A DNA stretch of 64,000 bases from Desulfobacterales bacterium (lineage in GTDB: Bacteria; Desulfobacterota; Desulfobacteria; Desulfobacterales; Desulfosarcinaceae): contig JACRDD010000035.1 of the NCBI GenBank assembly GCA_016218685.1, forward strand, positions 30,994-94,993. Direction: 5' to 3'. Below the pieces are notes generated by a model, which saw nothing but the letters and a program-made list of their open reading frames with translations, did no database searches and was not told the origin of the DNA. Numbering within the stretch: the first letter of the stretch is position 1; the number at the start of each line of letters is the position of its first letter. A program made the translations under genes and the position numbers. Below, in pieces: positions 43,606 through 53,408 of this stretch.

Positions 43606-44685
43606 ATGGCCATTGAAATCAAACGTAGATTAACGCGCTTAATTCATGTGGGGCCGGTGGCCGTGGGGGGCGGGGCGCCCATCACGGTGCAGTCCATGAC
43701 CAATACGCCGACCCAGGATGTGGCTGCCACGGTGGCCCAGATCGTGCGCCTTACGGCGGCCGGGTGCGAGATCGTGCGCGTGGCCGTGCCCGATGAGGCC
43801 GCGGCCGAGGCGGTCGCGGCCATCAAGGCCGGCATAAAGATTCCCTTGATCGCCGACATCCACTTCGACTACCGCCTGGCCCTGGCGGCGGCAAAGGGCG
43901 GCGCCGACGGCTTGCGCATCAATCCGGGCAACATCGGCGGCCGAAAGAAGGTGCAGGCCGTGGTGGATTGCGCCAGGGATCTGGGGTTGCCCATCCGCAT
44001 CGGCGTCAACAGCGGCTCGTTGGAAAAGGAGCTGTTGCAGCGCTATGGCGGTGCCACGGCCGCGGCCATGGTGGAGAGCGCCCTGGGGCATGTGGCCCTG
44101 CTGGAAAAGGCCGGTTTTCATGAGATCAAGATTTCGTTGAAAGCCTCGGATGTGCTGCGCACCGTGGAGGCCTACCGCCTGCTGGCCGAGCGCGTGGATT
44201 ACCCGCTGCACGTGGGCGTCACCGAGGCCGGGTCGCTTTACGCCGGCACGGTCAAGTCGGCCTTGGGCATCGGCATGCTGCTGGCCGAAGGCATCGGCGA
44301 CACCTTGCGGGTTTCACTGACCCGCGACCCGGTGGAAGAAGTCCGCGTGGGCTTCGAGATCCTCAAAGCCCTGAATATCCGCCGCCGGGGCCCGGAGATC
44401 ATCTCCTGCCCCACCTGCGGCCGCTGCAACATCAACCTGATGGAGGTTGTGGATCAGGTGGAAAAGGCCCTGCTCACCCACGTCGCGCCGGTCAAGCTGG
44501 CCATCATGGGGTGCGTGGTCAACGGCCCGGGCGAGGCGCGCGAAGCCGACATCGGCGTGGCCGGCGGCCAGGGTCAGGGTATTCTCTTTAAGAAGGGCAA
44601 GGTCGTCAAAAAAGTGCCCCAGGAGCAGTTGGTGAAAGTACTTTTGCAGGAAGTGGATCGATGGGAAAAAGAGCATAAAAAATAA
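43606..44685 (+). CDS. ispG: 4-hydroxy-3-methylbut-2-en-1-yl diphosphate synthase
   Basis: A 359-residue Fe-S enzyme of the non-mevalonate isoprenoid pathway. The start MAIEIKRRLTRLIHVGPVAV matches the family; the track's 34 extra codons do not. Cluster ligands are in ISCPTCGRCNINL and MGCVVNGPGEAREADIGVAG. A good ribosome site is not visible before ATG 43606. The gene lies 14 bases before proS. The 296 bases upstream, back to the AlbA_2 start, contain no gene that I can support. Confidence 0.95.
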   Translation: MAIEIKRRLTRLIHVGPVAVGGGAPITVQSMTNTPTQDVAATVAQIVRLTAAGCEIVRVAVPDEAAAEAVAAIKAGIKIPLIADIHFDYRLALAAAKGGADGLRINPGNIGGRKKVQAVVDCARDLGLPIRIGVNSGSLEKELLQRYGGATAAAMVESALGHVALLEKAGFHEIKISLKASDVLRTVEAYRLLAERVDYPLHVGVTEAGSLYAGTVKSALGIGMLLAEGIGDTLRVSLTRDPVEEVRVGFEILKALNIRRRGPEIISCPTCGRCNINLMEVVDQVEKALLTHVAPVKLAIMGCVVNGPGEAREADIGVAGGQGQGILFKKGKVVKKVPQEQLVKVLLQEVDRWEKEHKK

Positions 44686-44699
44686 AAAGGACTTTTGTT

Positions 44700-46220
44700 A
44701 TGGCCCAAAAAGTTAAAACCGCGATTACTCCGACTCGCGAAGAAGATTACCCCGAATGGTACCAGCAGGTGGTCAAGGCCGCGGACATGGCCGAAAACTC
44801 GCCGGTGCGCGGCTGCATGGTGATCAAGCCCTGGGGCTATGCCTTGTGGGAGAACATCCAGCACGAGTTGGACGATATGTTCAAGGCCTCGGGCGTGAAG
44901 AACGCCTACTTCCCGCTGTTCATTCCCCTGCGCTTCCTGGAAAAGGAGGCCGAGCACGTGGAGGGTTTCGCCAAGGAGTGTGCCGTGGTGACCCACCACC
45001 GCCTGGAAAAGGGACCCAATGGTGGGCTGGTGCCCGGCGGGCCGCTCACCGAACCTTTAGTGGTGCGGCCGACCTCCGAGACGATCATCGGCGACGCCTT
45101 CGCCAAGTGGGTGACCAGCTACCGCGACCTGCCGCTGCTCATCAATCAATGGGCCAACGTGGTGCGCTGGGAGATGCGCACGCGCATTTTTCTGCGCACC
45201 AGCGAGTTTCTCTGGCAGGAGGGGCACACGGCGCATGCCACGGCCCAGGAGGCCCGGGACCGCACCAGCATGATGTTGACGGTCTACGCCCGCCTGGCCG
45301 AAGAGTTGCTGGCCATGCCTGTGCTCCGGGGCAGTAAATCGCCGGCCGAGCGCTTTCCCGGCGCCGTGGACACCCAGTGCATCGAGGCCATGATGCAGGA
45401 CCGCAAAGCCTTGCAAGCCGGAACCTCCCATTTTCTCGGGCAGAATTTCGCCAAGGCCTCGGGCATCCGCTTCCAGAATGCGGAAGAGAAAGAAGAGTTG
45501 GCCTGGACCACCTCCTGGGGCGCCTCCACGCGCCTGATCGGCGGGGTGATCATGACCCACGGCGACGACGACGGCCTGGTGCTGCCGCCCCGCATAGCGC
45601 CCGCCCAGATCGTGCTGCTGCCCATCGCCCACAAGGAAGAGGATCGCCCCAATGTCATGGCGTATGTCGACCAGTTGGCGGCCGAGTTGGGCCAGACCCT
45701 CTACCATGGCCGGCCCCTGCGGGTGGAGGTGGACCGCCGCGACATCGGCGGTGCCCGGGGCTGGGAGTGGATCAAGAAAGGGGTGCCCCTGCGCCTGGAG
45801 ATCGGTCCGCGCGACATCGCAAGCGATGCGGTCTTTGTCGGCCGCCGCGACAAGGCCCACAAAGAGAAGAGCGCCATGGGCCGCGCCCAGTTCATCGCCC
45901 AGGTGGGCGGCCTGCTCGACGAGATCCAGGCCAACCTGCTGGCCCGCGCCCGGGCCTTCCGGGAGGCCAACACCCGGCCCATCGATGACCGCGGCGAATT
46001 TTATGCCTATTTTACCCCCCAGAACGCCGAGAAGCCCGAGATCCACGGCGGCTTCGCCATGGCCCACTGGTGCGGCGCGGCCGAGTGCGAAGGCAAGATC
46101 AAGGAGGATCTGACGGTGACGGTCCGCTGCATCCCCTTCGATGCCCCCGAGGAGGCGGGGCGCTGCATCTGCTGCGGCAAGGAGAGCCGGCGGCGGGTGG
46201 TGTTCGCGAAAGCTTATTAG
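44700..46220 (+). CDS. proS: Prolyl-tRNA synthetase, archaeal/eukaryotic-type
   Basis: A 506-residue class II synthetase charging tRNA-Pro. Motif 2 region RWEMRTRIFLRTSEFLWQEG and motif 3 region TTSWGASTRLIGGVIMTHGD are clear, and the anticodon domain and zinc-binding C-terminus (MAHWCGAAECEGKIK and GRCICCGKES) mark the shorter archaeal-eukaryotic form without the bacterial editing insertion. AAAAAGGAC precedes the ATG. Confidence 0.95.
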   Translation: MAQKVKTAITPTREEDYPEWYQQVVKAADMAENSPVRGCMVIKPWGYALWENIQHELDDMFKASGVKNAYFPLFIPLRFLEKEAEHVEGFAKECAVVTHHRLEKGPNGGLVPGGPLTEPLVVRPTSETIIGDAFAKWVTSYRDLPLLINQWANVVRWEMRTRIFLRTSEFLWQEGHTAHATAQEARDRTSMMLTVYARLAEELLAMPVLRGSKSPAERFPGAVDTQCIEAMMQDRKALQAGTSHFLGQNFAKASGIRFQNAEEKEELAWTTSWGASTRLIGGVIMTHGDDDGLVLPPRIAPAQIVLLPIAHKEEDRPNVMAYVDQLAAELGQTLYHGRPLRVEVDRRDIGGARGWEWIKKGVPLRLEIGPRDIASDAVFVGRRDKAHKEKSAMGRAQFIAQVGGLLDEIQANLLARARAFREANTRPIDDRGEFYAYFTPQNAEKPEIHGGFAMAHWCGAAECEGKIKEDLTVTVRCIPFDAPEEAGRCICCGKESRRRVVFAKAY

Positions 46221-46225
46221 GGGAA

Positions 46226-46255
46226 GTGACAATTGAGCCGGATAGGCGCTATAAT
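46226..46255 (+). promoter_or_regulatory. Sigma70-like promoter for rel
   Basis: GTGACA (46226-46231), an 18-base spacer and a perfect TATAAT (46250-46255). The leader would be about 75 bases. Confidence 0.55.
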
Positions 46256-46337
46256 GGCGCCAGTTGAATTCAGGAACCGATCGCGTGCCTGCATCTATTC
46301 AAGGGTCGGCGATTCAACGAATCGATAATGGCAACCT

Positions 46338-48482
46338 ATGATTCGAATCAACGACATCATCGATAAGATCACCGACTACAACCCCGATGCCGATTTGGAT
46401 CTCATCGACCGGGCCTACATCTTTTCGGCCAAGGTGCACGACGGCCAGGTGCGCCTCTCGGGCGAGCCGTACCTTTCTCATCCCCTGGAGGTGGCCAGCA
46501 TCCTGGCCGACATGAAGCTGGACATGGTCAGCGTGGCCGCCGGCTTGCTGCACGATGTCATCGAAGACACCCATGCCACGGCCGAAGAGATCGGCGCCAT
46601 GTTCGGCGCCGAGGTGCGCCACATCGTCTCGGGCGTCACCAAGTTGAGCACCTTGCCCTTTTCCAGTGCCGAGGCGCGCGAGGCCGAGAGCATCCGCAAG
46701 ATGCTGCTGGCCATGGCCGACGACATCCGGGTGGTGTTGATCAAGCTGGCCGACCGCATGCACAACATGCGTACCCTGCAATATCACTCCAGCGAGGCCA
46801 AGCAGCGCAAGATCGCCCAGGAGACGCTGGACATCTATGCCCCCATCGCCGCCCGCCTGGGGATCTACTGGATCAAGAACGAGCTGGAGAATATCTCATT
46901 CAAGTACACCCTGCCGGCCGAGTATACGTTTATCGAAAGCCAGGTGGATAAAGGCAAGGAGGAGCGCGAAAAGTACATCCAAACGGTCAAAGCCCTGATC
47001 CAGCGGAAAATGGCCGAGAACAGCCTGCCGTGCGAAGTATTGGGCCGCTACAAGAATTACTACAGCATCCACCAGAAGATGACCACCCAGAACCTGGATT
47101 TTGACGAAATCTACGACATCATCGCTTTTCGCATCATCCTGGAAACCATCCCCCAGTGCTACGAGGCATTAGGGCTGGTGCACTCCCTCTGGCGGCCCAT
47201 CGCCAAGAAGTTCAAAGACTACATCGGCATGCCCAAGCCCAATATGTACCAGTCGCTGCACACCACCGTGATCGGGCCGTTCGGCGAACGCATGGAGGTC
47301 CAGATCCGCACCCGGGAGATGGATCAGGTGGCCAAATCGGGCATCGCGGCCCACTGGAGCTACAAGGAGGGCAAGACCGCCGATCCCAAGACCGCCGAGA
47401 CCTTTGCCTGGGTGCAGAACATCGTGGAGAACCAGGCCTCCATCAAAGACCCCAACGAATTTCTCGAAAACGTGCGCATCGATCTGTTCCCCGACGACAT
47501 CTACGTCTTCACTCCCAAGGGCCAGATCAAGTCTCTGCCCAAGGGGGCCACGCCCGTGGATTTTGCCTATGCCATCCATTCGGAGGTGGGCGATCAATGC
47601 GTGGGGGCCAAGGTCAACGGCCGCATGGTGCCGCTCAAGTACCAGTTGCAGACCGGCGAGAGCGTGGCCATCGTCACCCAGAAGGGCCACCAGCCCAGCA
47701 AGGATTGGCTCAGCTTCGCCAAGACCGTCAAGGCGCGCTCCAAGATCCGCCAGTGGATCAAGACCCAGGAGAAAGAGCGCAGCCTGACCCTGGGCCGCGA
47801 AATGTGCGAAAAGGCCTTCCGCAAGGTGCGCCTCAACTTCAATGCATTTCTCAAGACGCCCGAAATGGACAAGGCGGTGGAAAGCTTCGGGCTCAAGTCC
47901 CTGGACGATCTGATCATCGCCATCGGCTATGGCAAGATCACGCCTCTGCAACTGGTGCGCAAATTGATGCCCAAAACCGAGGAGCAAGAGGATCAACTCT
48001 CCTTGCTCAACCGGATCATGGGACGGGTGCGCAAGAAGAAAAGCGGCAGCGGTGTGGTGGTCAAGGGAGCCGACGACATTCTGGTGCGTTTCGGCAAGTG
48101 CTGCCAGCCGGTGCCGGGCGACAAGATCGTCGGTTACATCACCCGCGGGTTCGGCGTGACCGTGCACCGTGCCGGTTGCGTCAATGCCGTTAAAACCAAC
48201 CCCGAGCGGCTCATCGAAGTGGTGTGGGACGCCGCCACGCGCGAATCCTTCCCGGTCAAGATCAAGGTGCGCGCCATGGACCGCGTGGGGCTGCTGGCCG
48301 ACCTGGCCTCCAGCATGAGCAAAGGCAGTGCCAACATCCTTTCCGCCAACACCCAGACCGACAACGACAAGATGGTCTCTTGCTATTTCACCCTGGAAGT
48401 CGCCAACACCGACCAGCTCGGCCAACTCGTGGCCGCCCTCAAGAAGATCAAGAACGTCTTGGAAGTCGAGCGCGTCGGGTAA
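46338..48482 (+). CDS. rel: Bifunctional (p)ppGpp synthetase/hydrolase (Rel/SpoT)
   Basis: A 714-residue stringent-response enzyme. The hydrolase HD domain keeps LLHDVIEDT; the synthetase domain has LGRYKNYYSIHQKM and MPKPNMYQSLHTTVIGPFG; a TGS domain (YVFTPKGQIKSLPKGATPVD) and a C-terminal ACT domain follow. Both catalytic centres look intact, so it can make and degrade the alarmone. The stop lies inside a hairpin that probably ends the transcript. Confidence 0.96.
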   Translation: MIRINDIIDKITDYNPDADLDLIDRAYIFSAKVHDGQVRLSGEPYLSHPLEVASILADMKLDMVSVAAGLLHDVIEDTHATAEEIGAMFGAEVRHIVSGVTKLSTLPFSSAEAREAESIRKMLLAMADDIRVVLIKLADRMHNMRTLQYHSSEAKQRKIAQETLDIYAPIAARLGIYWIKNELENISFKYTLPAEYTFIESQVDKGKEEREKYIQTVKALIQRKMAENSLPCEVLGRYKNYYSIHQKMTTQNLDFDEIYDIIAFRIILETIPQCYEALGLVHSLWRPIAKKFKDYIGMPKPNMYQSLHTTVIGPFGERMEVQIRTREMDQVAKSGIAAHWSYKEGKTADPKTAETFAWVQNIVENQASIKDPNEFLENVRIDLFPDDIYVFTPKGQIKSLPKGATPVDFAYAIHSEVGDQCVGAKVNGRMVPLKYQLQTGESVAIVTQKGHQPSKDWLSFAKTVKARSKIRQWIKTQEKERSLTLGREMCEKAFRKVRLNFNAFLKTPEMDKAVESFGLKSLDDLIIAIGYGKITPLQLVRKLMPKTEEQEDQLSLLNRIMGRVRKKKSGSGVVVKGADDILVRFGKCCQPVPGDKIVGYITRGFGVTVHRAGCVNAVKTNPERLIEVVWDAATRESFPVKIKVRAMDRVGLLADLASSMSKGSANILSANTQTDNDKMVSCYFTLEVANTDQLGQLVAALKKIKNVLEVERVG

Positions 48483-48500
48483 CCCGACGCGCTATTTTCT
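48469..48500 (+). terminator. Terminator overlapping the rel stop codon
   Basis: AGCGCGTCGGGT and ACCCGACGCGCT are perfectly complementary around one A, followed by ATTTTCT. The TAA stop lies in the centre of the hairpin. Confidence 0.75.
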
Positions 48501-48518
48501 AAGGCCGCCGATGGCGGG

Positions 48519-50264
48519 CTATTCCGCCGTCTGCCATTGGAAGGCAAAGGGCACCCAGCCGTAGATTTTTTGCTGCATGGGGTCCCAGGTGGAGATTTCA
48601 TAGTAGAGTTTGGCCTGTTCGGCCGCGATGGAGACCTCCTCGGTGCTCATGCTCAGCAGGGCTTGCTCGGCGTTGGCGTCGAAGAGGATCGCCTTTTCGG
48701 CGCCGGTCTCATTGGACCACTTCTTCCATTGGGGCAATCCTTCGGCAGGCCCCTTGTTGGGGTTGCCGGTACGGGCGAAGTTGGCCATGTACTTCATCAT
48801 CGTATCGGCCAGTGCCTTGCGGCCGGCGGTGTCGTTTTCCGGCCTAAAGGCATAGCCCCAGATGTCGCTCTCCTGGCCGAAGAAGAACGGGATGTCCAGG
48901 GTGTGCAGCGCGCCGTAGATGAAGTCGAACGGCACCGGTCCAGTCCCGGGCTCGCCCCAGTTGAGCTGATAGGCCCAGACATTACCCTGTTGCTCTTTCA
49001 AGGCCCGGGCGCGCTCATCGACGAATTTGGCGCGCCAGTTGCGACTGCCATAGTAGCCGGACACCTGGTACAGCTTCTTGTCGAAGGCCGTGGGCAGCAC
49101 ATAATCGATGGAAGGAATGACTCCCTTGAGTACATAAATCAATTTGATCCAGGGCAGTTCCAGGCCATAGGGTGCCAGTTGCGCGCTCAGCGCTGGTCCG
49201 TACAGGGGCATGAAGGCTTTGGTTTCGCTTTTGTTGGCGCCCAGGATAATGGGCACCTTGTTATAGTTGCCCGAACGGATGGTGGCGGTTACGCTGGCCG
49301 GCACCACGGTGCCGTCCTGGAAAGCGTCGAATGTCATGGTGCCGATGGCGCTGTTCAAGGGCAGCCACAGATCGCTTGCATCCAGACTGCGCAGATAGGC
49401 CTCCTGCTCTTCAGGCGTCCAGGCGTTGAACTCCGCCAGGGTCAGGCCCTCCTGGGCCAGCACCAGGGACAGAATCTGGTTGGCCATCGCTTCGCCCTGG
49501 GCCACGGTTTTGGGATTCATGCCGCCGCTCTGGCTCATGGCGCCGTGGAAGAGGCCGGCGGCCAGGGGTGAGATCACCATGTTCATTACATTGTGGGCGC
49601 CGGCCGACTCGCCGGTGATGGTCACGCGTTCGGGGTCGCCTCCAAAATCCTCGATGTTATGGCGGATCCATTTAAGGGCGCGGATATTGTCCAGGGTGCC
49701 GAAATTGCCTGAATCGTCCAGGGCCGATTCGCCGTGGCGCAGGGACGGGTGGGTGAACCAGCCTAACGGTCCCATGCGCTGTTGCACGATAACCACCACC
49801 ATGTTTCCCTTGGCCGCGATTTGGGAGCCGTCGTAGTCATTGGCCGAGCCGAAATGGTTCGCGCCGCCATGAAAGTAGACGTAGACCGGCAGACCCATCC
49901 GCATGGTGTTGGGACGGTAGATGCTCAGGTAGAGGCAATCTTCGCTGCCGGCCATCGTACCGGTTTTAAGCCAATCGGGCGTGGTGGCGATCTGGGCGCA
50001 CGGCACGCACGGCTGGGTGGCATCCCGCACGCCGGTCCACTTTTCGGGCGGCTGGGGCGCCTTCCAGCGCAGGTCGCCTACCGGAGGTTTGGCAAAAGGA
50101 ACGCCGGTCCAGGCCACGGTTTGCTCGGTGTTGTAAAAGCCTCGCAGGGGTCCGAATTTGGTTTTGACCAGAGTGGGGAAAGGCGGGTCACACGCCCAGG
50201 CGGTGCCGATCGCCAGGGATGCGGCCAGCGCCGCCAACAAAATGGGTTTCAATAGTCGTTTCAA
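48519..50264 (-). CDS. Exported type-B carboxylesterase
   Basis: About 581 residues. Translation starts at TTG 50264, seven bases after AGAAAGGAG; the track's further 24 codons lie upstream of this site. A signal peptide ends at GTAWA. The alpha/beta-hydrolase nucleophile is in TITGESAGAHNVMNMV (GESAG), and the segments PPVGDLRWKAPQPP and YLSIYRPN are typical of carboxylesterase type B. It would hydrolyse esters in the periplasm or outside the cell. It is divergent from the histidine kinase gene. Confidence 0.9.
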   Translation of the reverse strand: MKRLLKPILLAALAASLAIGTAWACDPPFPTLVKTKFGPLRGFYNTEQTVAWTGVPFAKPPVGDLRWKAPQPPEKWTGVRDATQPCVPCAQIATTPDWLKTGTMAGSEDCLYLSIYRPNTMRMGLPVYVYFHGGANHFGSANDYDGSQIAAKGNMVVVIVQQRMGPLGWFTHPSLRHGESALDDSGNFGTLDNIRALKWIRHNIEDFGGDPERVTITGESAGAHNVMNMVISPLAAGLFHGAMSQSGGMNPKTVAQGEAMANQILSLVLAQEGLTLAEFNAWTPEEQEAYLRSLDASDLWLPLNSAIGTMTFDAFQDGTVVPASVTATIRSGNYNKVPIILGANKSETKAFMPLYGPALSAQLAPYGLELPWIKLIYVLKGVIPSIDYVLPTAFDKKLYQVSGYYGSRNWRAKFVDERARALKEQQGNVWAYQLNWGEPGTGPVPFDFIYGALHTLDIPFFFGQESDIWGYAFRPENDTAGRKALADTMMKYMANFARTGNPNKGPAEGLPQWKKWSNETGAEKAILFDANAEQALLSMSTEEVSIAAEQAKLYYEISTWDPMQQKIYGWVPFAFQWQTAE

Positions 50265-50669
50265 TTGCGTGCTCCTTTCTGCGTTCCGGATTCCGTCTCC
50301 ATGACTTGTGTCGCGGGGGTGCCTTTCGCCGGCCAAGCGGTTCCGATGGAACCGGCCATAGCCGGCCCCATCGAACCTCTTGCCGATTCCCCTCTTTGCC
50401 TGTCGTTACATTGTGTAACCCCACTCTAATGGAGCACCGCACGGCTGGCAATTAGGGGCGCCCTAAATTTGGCTCCCGGTTTTACTAATAAGTGCCCCTA
50501 TTTTTACTATGGGGGCCAAAAACAGCAGCATCGCAGCGTCCCTTGACCATCAGCGCCTTTCCCCTGGCTATCTTTAAGAGTTGAATCTATGCTAAAAGTA
50601 ATCTTAAAAATGCCGTGATCGGCTGTTTTTATAACCTTTGTCGCAAGATAAGAAGGGAAAGGCGTTCGA
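50265..50669. other. Divergent intergenic region between carboxylesterase and histidine kinase
   Basis: No gene is seen. It contains a GCCCC/GGGGC inverted repeat around 50492-50514 of unknown meaning and, ahead of the kinase, a weak TTGAAT and TTAAAA pair. The kinase ribosome site AAGGGAAAGG is at the end. Confidence 0.5.
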
Positions 50670-53408
50670 ATGAACCCGCCTATGAAACGCGCCAGGCGAA
50701 AAATCGATCTGGAATCCATTCCCGGCAGCGTCGTCTTGGCCGGTGCCGACGGCATCATTGAATACGCGAATCGGCAGTGCCTTGAGACAACGGGATTTGC
50801 GTTCAGTGAAATGGCCGGCAATCCCTTGGTAGATTTTTGGGAAACCCCTTCCGAATCTCTGGCCGGTATTCTCCAGCATCTTGAACACCGGCCCGTCTGG
50901 CGCAACGTGGTGCGGCATAGAAAAAAAGACGGCACGCATTTTCAGGAAGTCAGCGCTGTCTCTAAATTGCCGGCCGACAATCAAAAGGGGTTTTGTCTTC
51001 TGAAGGTCGGACAGCCGCTGACGGCGCCTGACCAGGCACTACCGCCGGCCAGGGTGCCGGAGGATTCAGGCCGGACGCACGACGACTATCGCGCCCTCTT
51101 CGATGCGGCGCCCTATGCCATCGCCGTCAACCGCATGTCGGACCAGCGATATCTCTTATGCAACAAGGCCTTTTGTGATTACACCGGCTACGGCTCGGAA
51201 GACATCCGGGGCAAAACGTCCCAGGAGTTGAATCTTTTTCACGATCCGGCCGATTGGGAACGCATGCGCGCGATCGTTCACAGCCAAGCAACGCTGGACG
51301 GCTTTGAAGTTACCTTCCGCCGCAAGGATTTCAGACTGGCCCACGGCCTCATCTCGGTCAGGCCCGTCTATTTTTCCGGGCAGCTTTGCATGCTGTATAT
51401 CTCCCAAGATATCGAGGCGGTGAACGCAGCCCAGGAAACCTTGCGGCAGAGTGTGGAGAACTATCGCACCATCATCGAAGGCGCTCCCGTCTCCATCGCC
51501 ATCACGCGCCTCAGGGACAGCATCTACCAGGAAGTCAACGATTCGTTCTGCCGCCGCGTTCACTATCGCCGCGAGGAGATCCTCGGCCATACACCGCCGG
51601 AGTTGAAATTCTACACCAATTTAGAAGACCGCAGACGGTTTCTGGAGCTGTTTGCCGCACAGGGATATGTGGACGACCTGGAAATCCGTTTTCAGGACAA
51701 GTACGGAAAAACACTGGAAAGCCTCGTTTCCGCCCGGCCTCTGCGCTATAAGGGTGAAGACTGCCTGCTGTATATCTCGACCCGCATCGATAACCTCAAA
51801 GCCACCCAAAGAGCGCTGGCGGAACGGGAGGAGAATTATCGCACCATCCTGGATTTGGCGCCTTACAACATCTCCATTACCAGACGTTCCGACGGCGTTT
51901 ATCTGCAAGTCAACAAAGCCTTTACGCTGCGAACCGGATATGATGCGGAAGAGGCCCTGGGGCGCACCCCGTTCGATCTCAACCTTTATGCGATCCCTTC
52001 CGATCGCGACCGATTGCTATCGGTGCTGGAAAGAGATGGGCATGTCGATAGCATGGAGGTTCCCTTTCGACTCAAGAACGGCCGTATCATCGAAACCCTC
52101 ATCTCCATGCGCTTCATCCATTTTCAGGATCAGGACTGCATCATCTCCATGACGGTGGAGATCAGCGAACTGAAGGCGACCCAAAGAGCCTTGGAAGAGA
52201 GCGAGGCCCGTTTTCGCACCATCTTCGAGACCGCCGCCGACCCCATCTTTTTAAATGACATGCAAACGGGACGTTTCCTGGACGTCAACCACGCCGCTTG
52301 CCGCCATCTTGGGTATACAAAATCCGAATTTCTCGGAATGTCGCTCAACGCAATCCATCCTCCCGAAGCCAGGGACGCCATGCCCCGCTTTCGGGAAGAT
52401 CCGGCGGAAAGCAAAGGCTTGTTTTTCGAAACCCAACATATGCGCAAAGACGGCTCCAAAGCCATTGTGGAGGTCAGCAGCCAGCAGATGATGCACGGGG
52501 AGCGTCGGGTGCTGTTAAGCATCGTCCGTGACGTGACGGAGCGCAAACAGATCGAAAACGAACTCGTCCGCTATCGCAAAAGTCTGGAGCAGATGGTGGC
52601 TGAGCAGACCAATGAACTCAAGGCGACCCAGAGAGAGTTGGTCAAAAAGGAGAAGATGGCGGTGCTGGGCCAAATCACTGCCACGGTCAGTCATGAATTG
52701 CGCAATCCCATGAGCGTCATCCGATCCTCCAACTTTTTTCTCCATCGCAAGATCAAATGCTGCGATGATAAAATCATAAAGCACTTTAACCGGATCGATG
52801 AGCAGGTATCGCTCTGTGATGCTATTGTGGCGGATCTTTTGGAGTATACGGAAGGGCGATCCGTCGTACCGATTTATCAGGATGTTGCCCTATGGCTGGC
52901 GGAGGTCGTCGAAGCCCAGCGGAAGCATAAAGAGTTTGATCTTAATCTGCGGATTGCTGCGGATCTGCCCAAGGTCTCCTATGATCGGGAAAAAATGCAA
53001 CGCGTGATCATCAACTTGATCAATAATGCATCCCAAGCGGTCCGTGCCAGGGCAGAAGAGAGCGAAAAGCGTGGGATCTCCTTTGGGCCAGGCGTCGATA
53101 TCGAAGCCCGCCTGGAAGACGACGGCCTGGTTATTGGGGTACGCGATAACGGCATCGGCATGGATCAAAATACCCTGGCGCACGCCTTTGAACCGCTATT
53201 CACGACCCGTGCGCGGGGAACCGGCTTGGGGTTGGCGATTGTCAAAAAGATCGTGGATGAACATGGCGGATGCATTACTTTGGAAAGCCGGGTGGGGCAG
53301 GGAACCAATGCCCGGCTCACGCTGCCCTTGAAAAAGCCCCCGGCCCTCCCCCTCCCGTCCGAACGGGAGGGTAGGAGGGAGAGGAGAAGGCCGGGAGGCA
53401 CCGCTTAA
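50670..53408 (+). CDS. Multi-PAS sensor histidine kinase
   Basis: A 912-residue kinase without an obvious membrane segment, so probably cytoplasmic. I count five PAS-like repeats (about residues 12-120, 140-255, 260-385, 390-510, 515-635); those from the second on open with related sequences such as ENYRTI and ARFRTIF and are joined by ATQRAL linkers. A coiled coil, the HisKA box VSHELRNPMSVIRSS (phospho-acceptor His) and HATPase motifs DNGIGMDQ and GTGLGLAIVKKI follow. No response regulator is next to it. The tail PPALPLPSEREGRRERRR is encoded by a palindromic element. It overlaps the convergent fusion gene by four bases. Confidence 0.93.
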   Translation: MNPPMKRARRKIDLESIPGSVVLAGADGIIEYANRQCLETTGFAFSEMAGNPLVDFWETPSESLAGILQHLEHRPVWRNVVRHRKKDGTHFQEVSAVSKLPADNQKGFCLLKVGQPLTAPDQALPPARVPEDSGRTHDDYRALFDAAPYAIAVNRMSDQRYLLCNKAFCDYTGYGSEDIRGKTSQELNLFHDPADWERMRAIVHSQATLDGFEVTFRRKDFRLAHGLISVRPVYFSGQLCMLYISQDIEAVNAAQETLRQSVENYRTIIEGAPVSIAITRLRDSIYQEVNDSFCRRVHYRREEILGHTPPELKFYTNLEDRRRFLELFAAQGYVDDLEIRFQDKYGKTLESLVSARPLRYKGEDCLLYISTRIDNLKATQRALAEREENYRTILDLAPYNISITRRSDGVYLQVNKAFTLRTGYDAEEALGRTPFDLNLYAIPSDRDRLLSVLERDGHVDSMEVPFRLKNGRIIETLISMRFIHFQDQDCIISMTVEISELKATQRALEESEARFRTIFETAADPIFLNDMQTGRFLDVNHAACRHLGYTKSEFLGMSLNAIHPPEARDAMPRFREDPAESKGLFFETQHMRKDGSKAIVEVSSQQMMHGERRVLLSIVRDVTERKQIENELVRYRKSLEQMVAEQTNELKATQRELVKKEKMAVLGQITATVSHELRNPMSVIRSSNFFLHRKIKCCDDKIIKHFNRIDEQVSLCDAIVADLLEYTEGRSVVPIYQDVALWLAEVVEAQRKHKEFDLNLRIAADLPKVSYDREKMQRVIINLINNASQAVRARAEESEKRGISFGPGVDIEARLEDDGLVIGVRDNGIGMDQNTLAHAFEPLFTTRARGTGLGLAIVKKIVDEHGGCITLESRVGQGTNARLTLPLKKPPALPLPSEREGRRERRRPGGTA
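53350..53371. repeat. Palindromic element in the kinase 3' end
   Basis: CCCTCCCGT and ACGGGAGGG form a perfect 9-bp stem around CCGA, within purine/pyrimidine-rich flanks. The form resembles REP-type dispersed repeats. It could also slow or stop transcription between the two convergent genes. Confidence 0.6.

Noticed and set aside
43332-43622. 96-codon minus-strand ORF ahead of ispG
   Set aside because: It overlaps the ispG start, has no ribosome site and no recognisable sequence. The plus-strand alternatives are equally unsupported.
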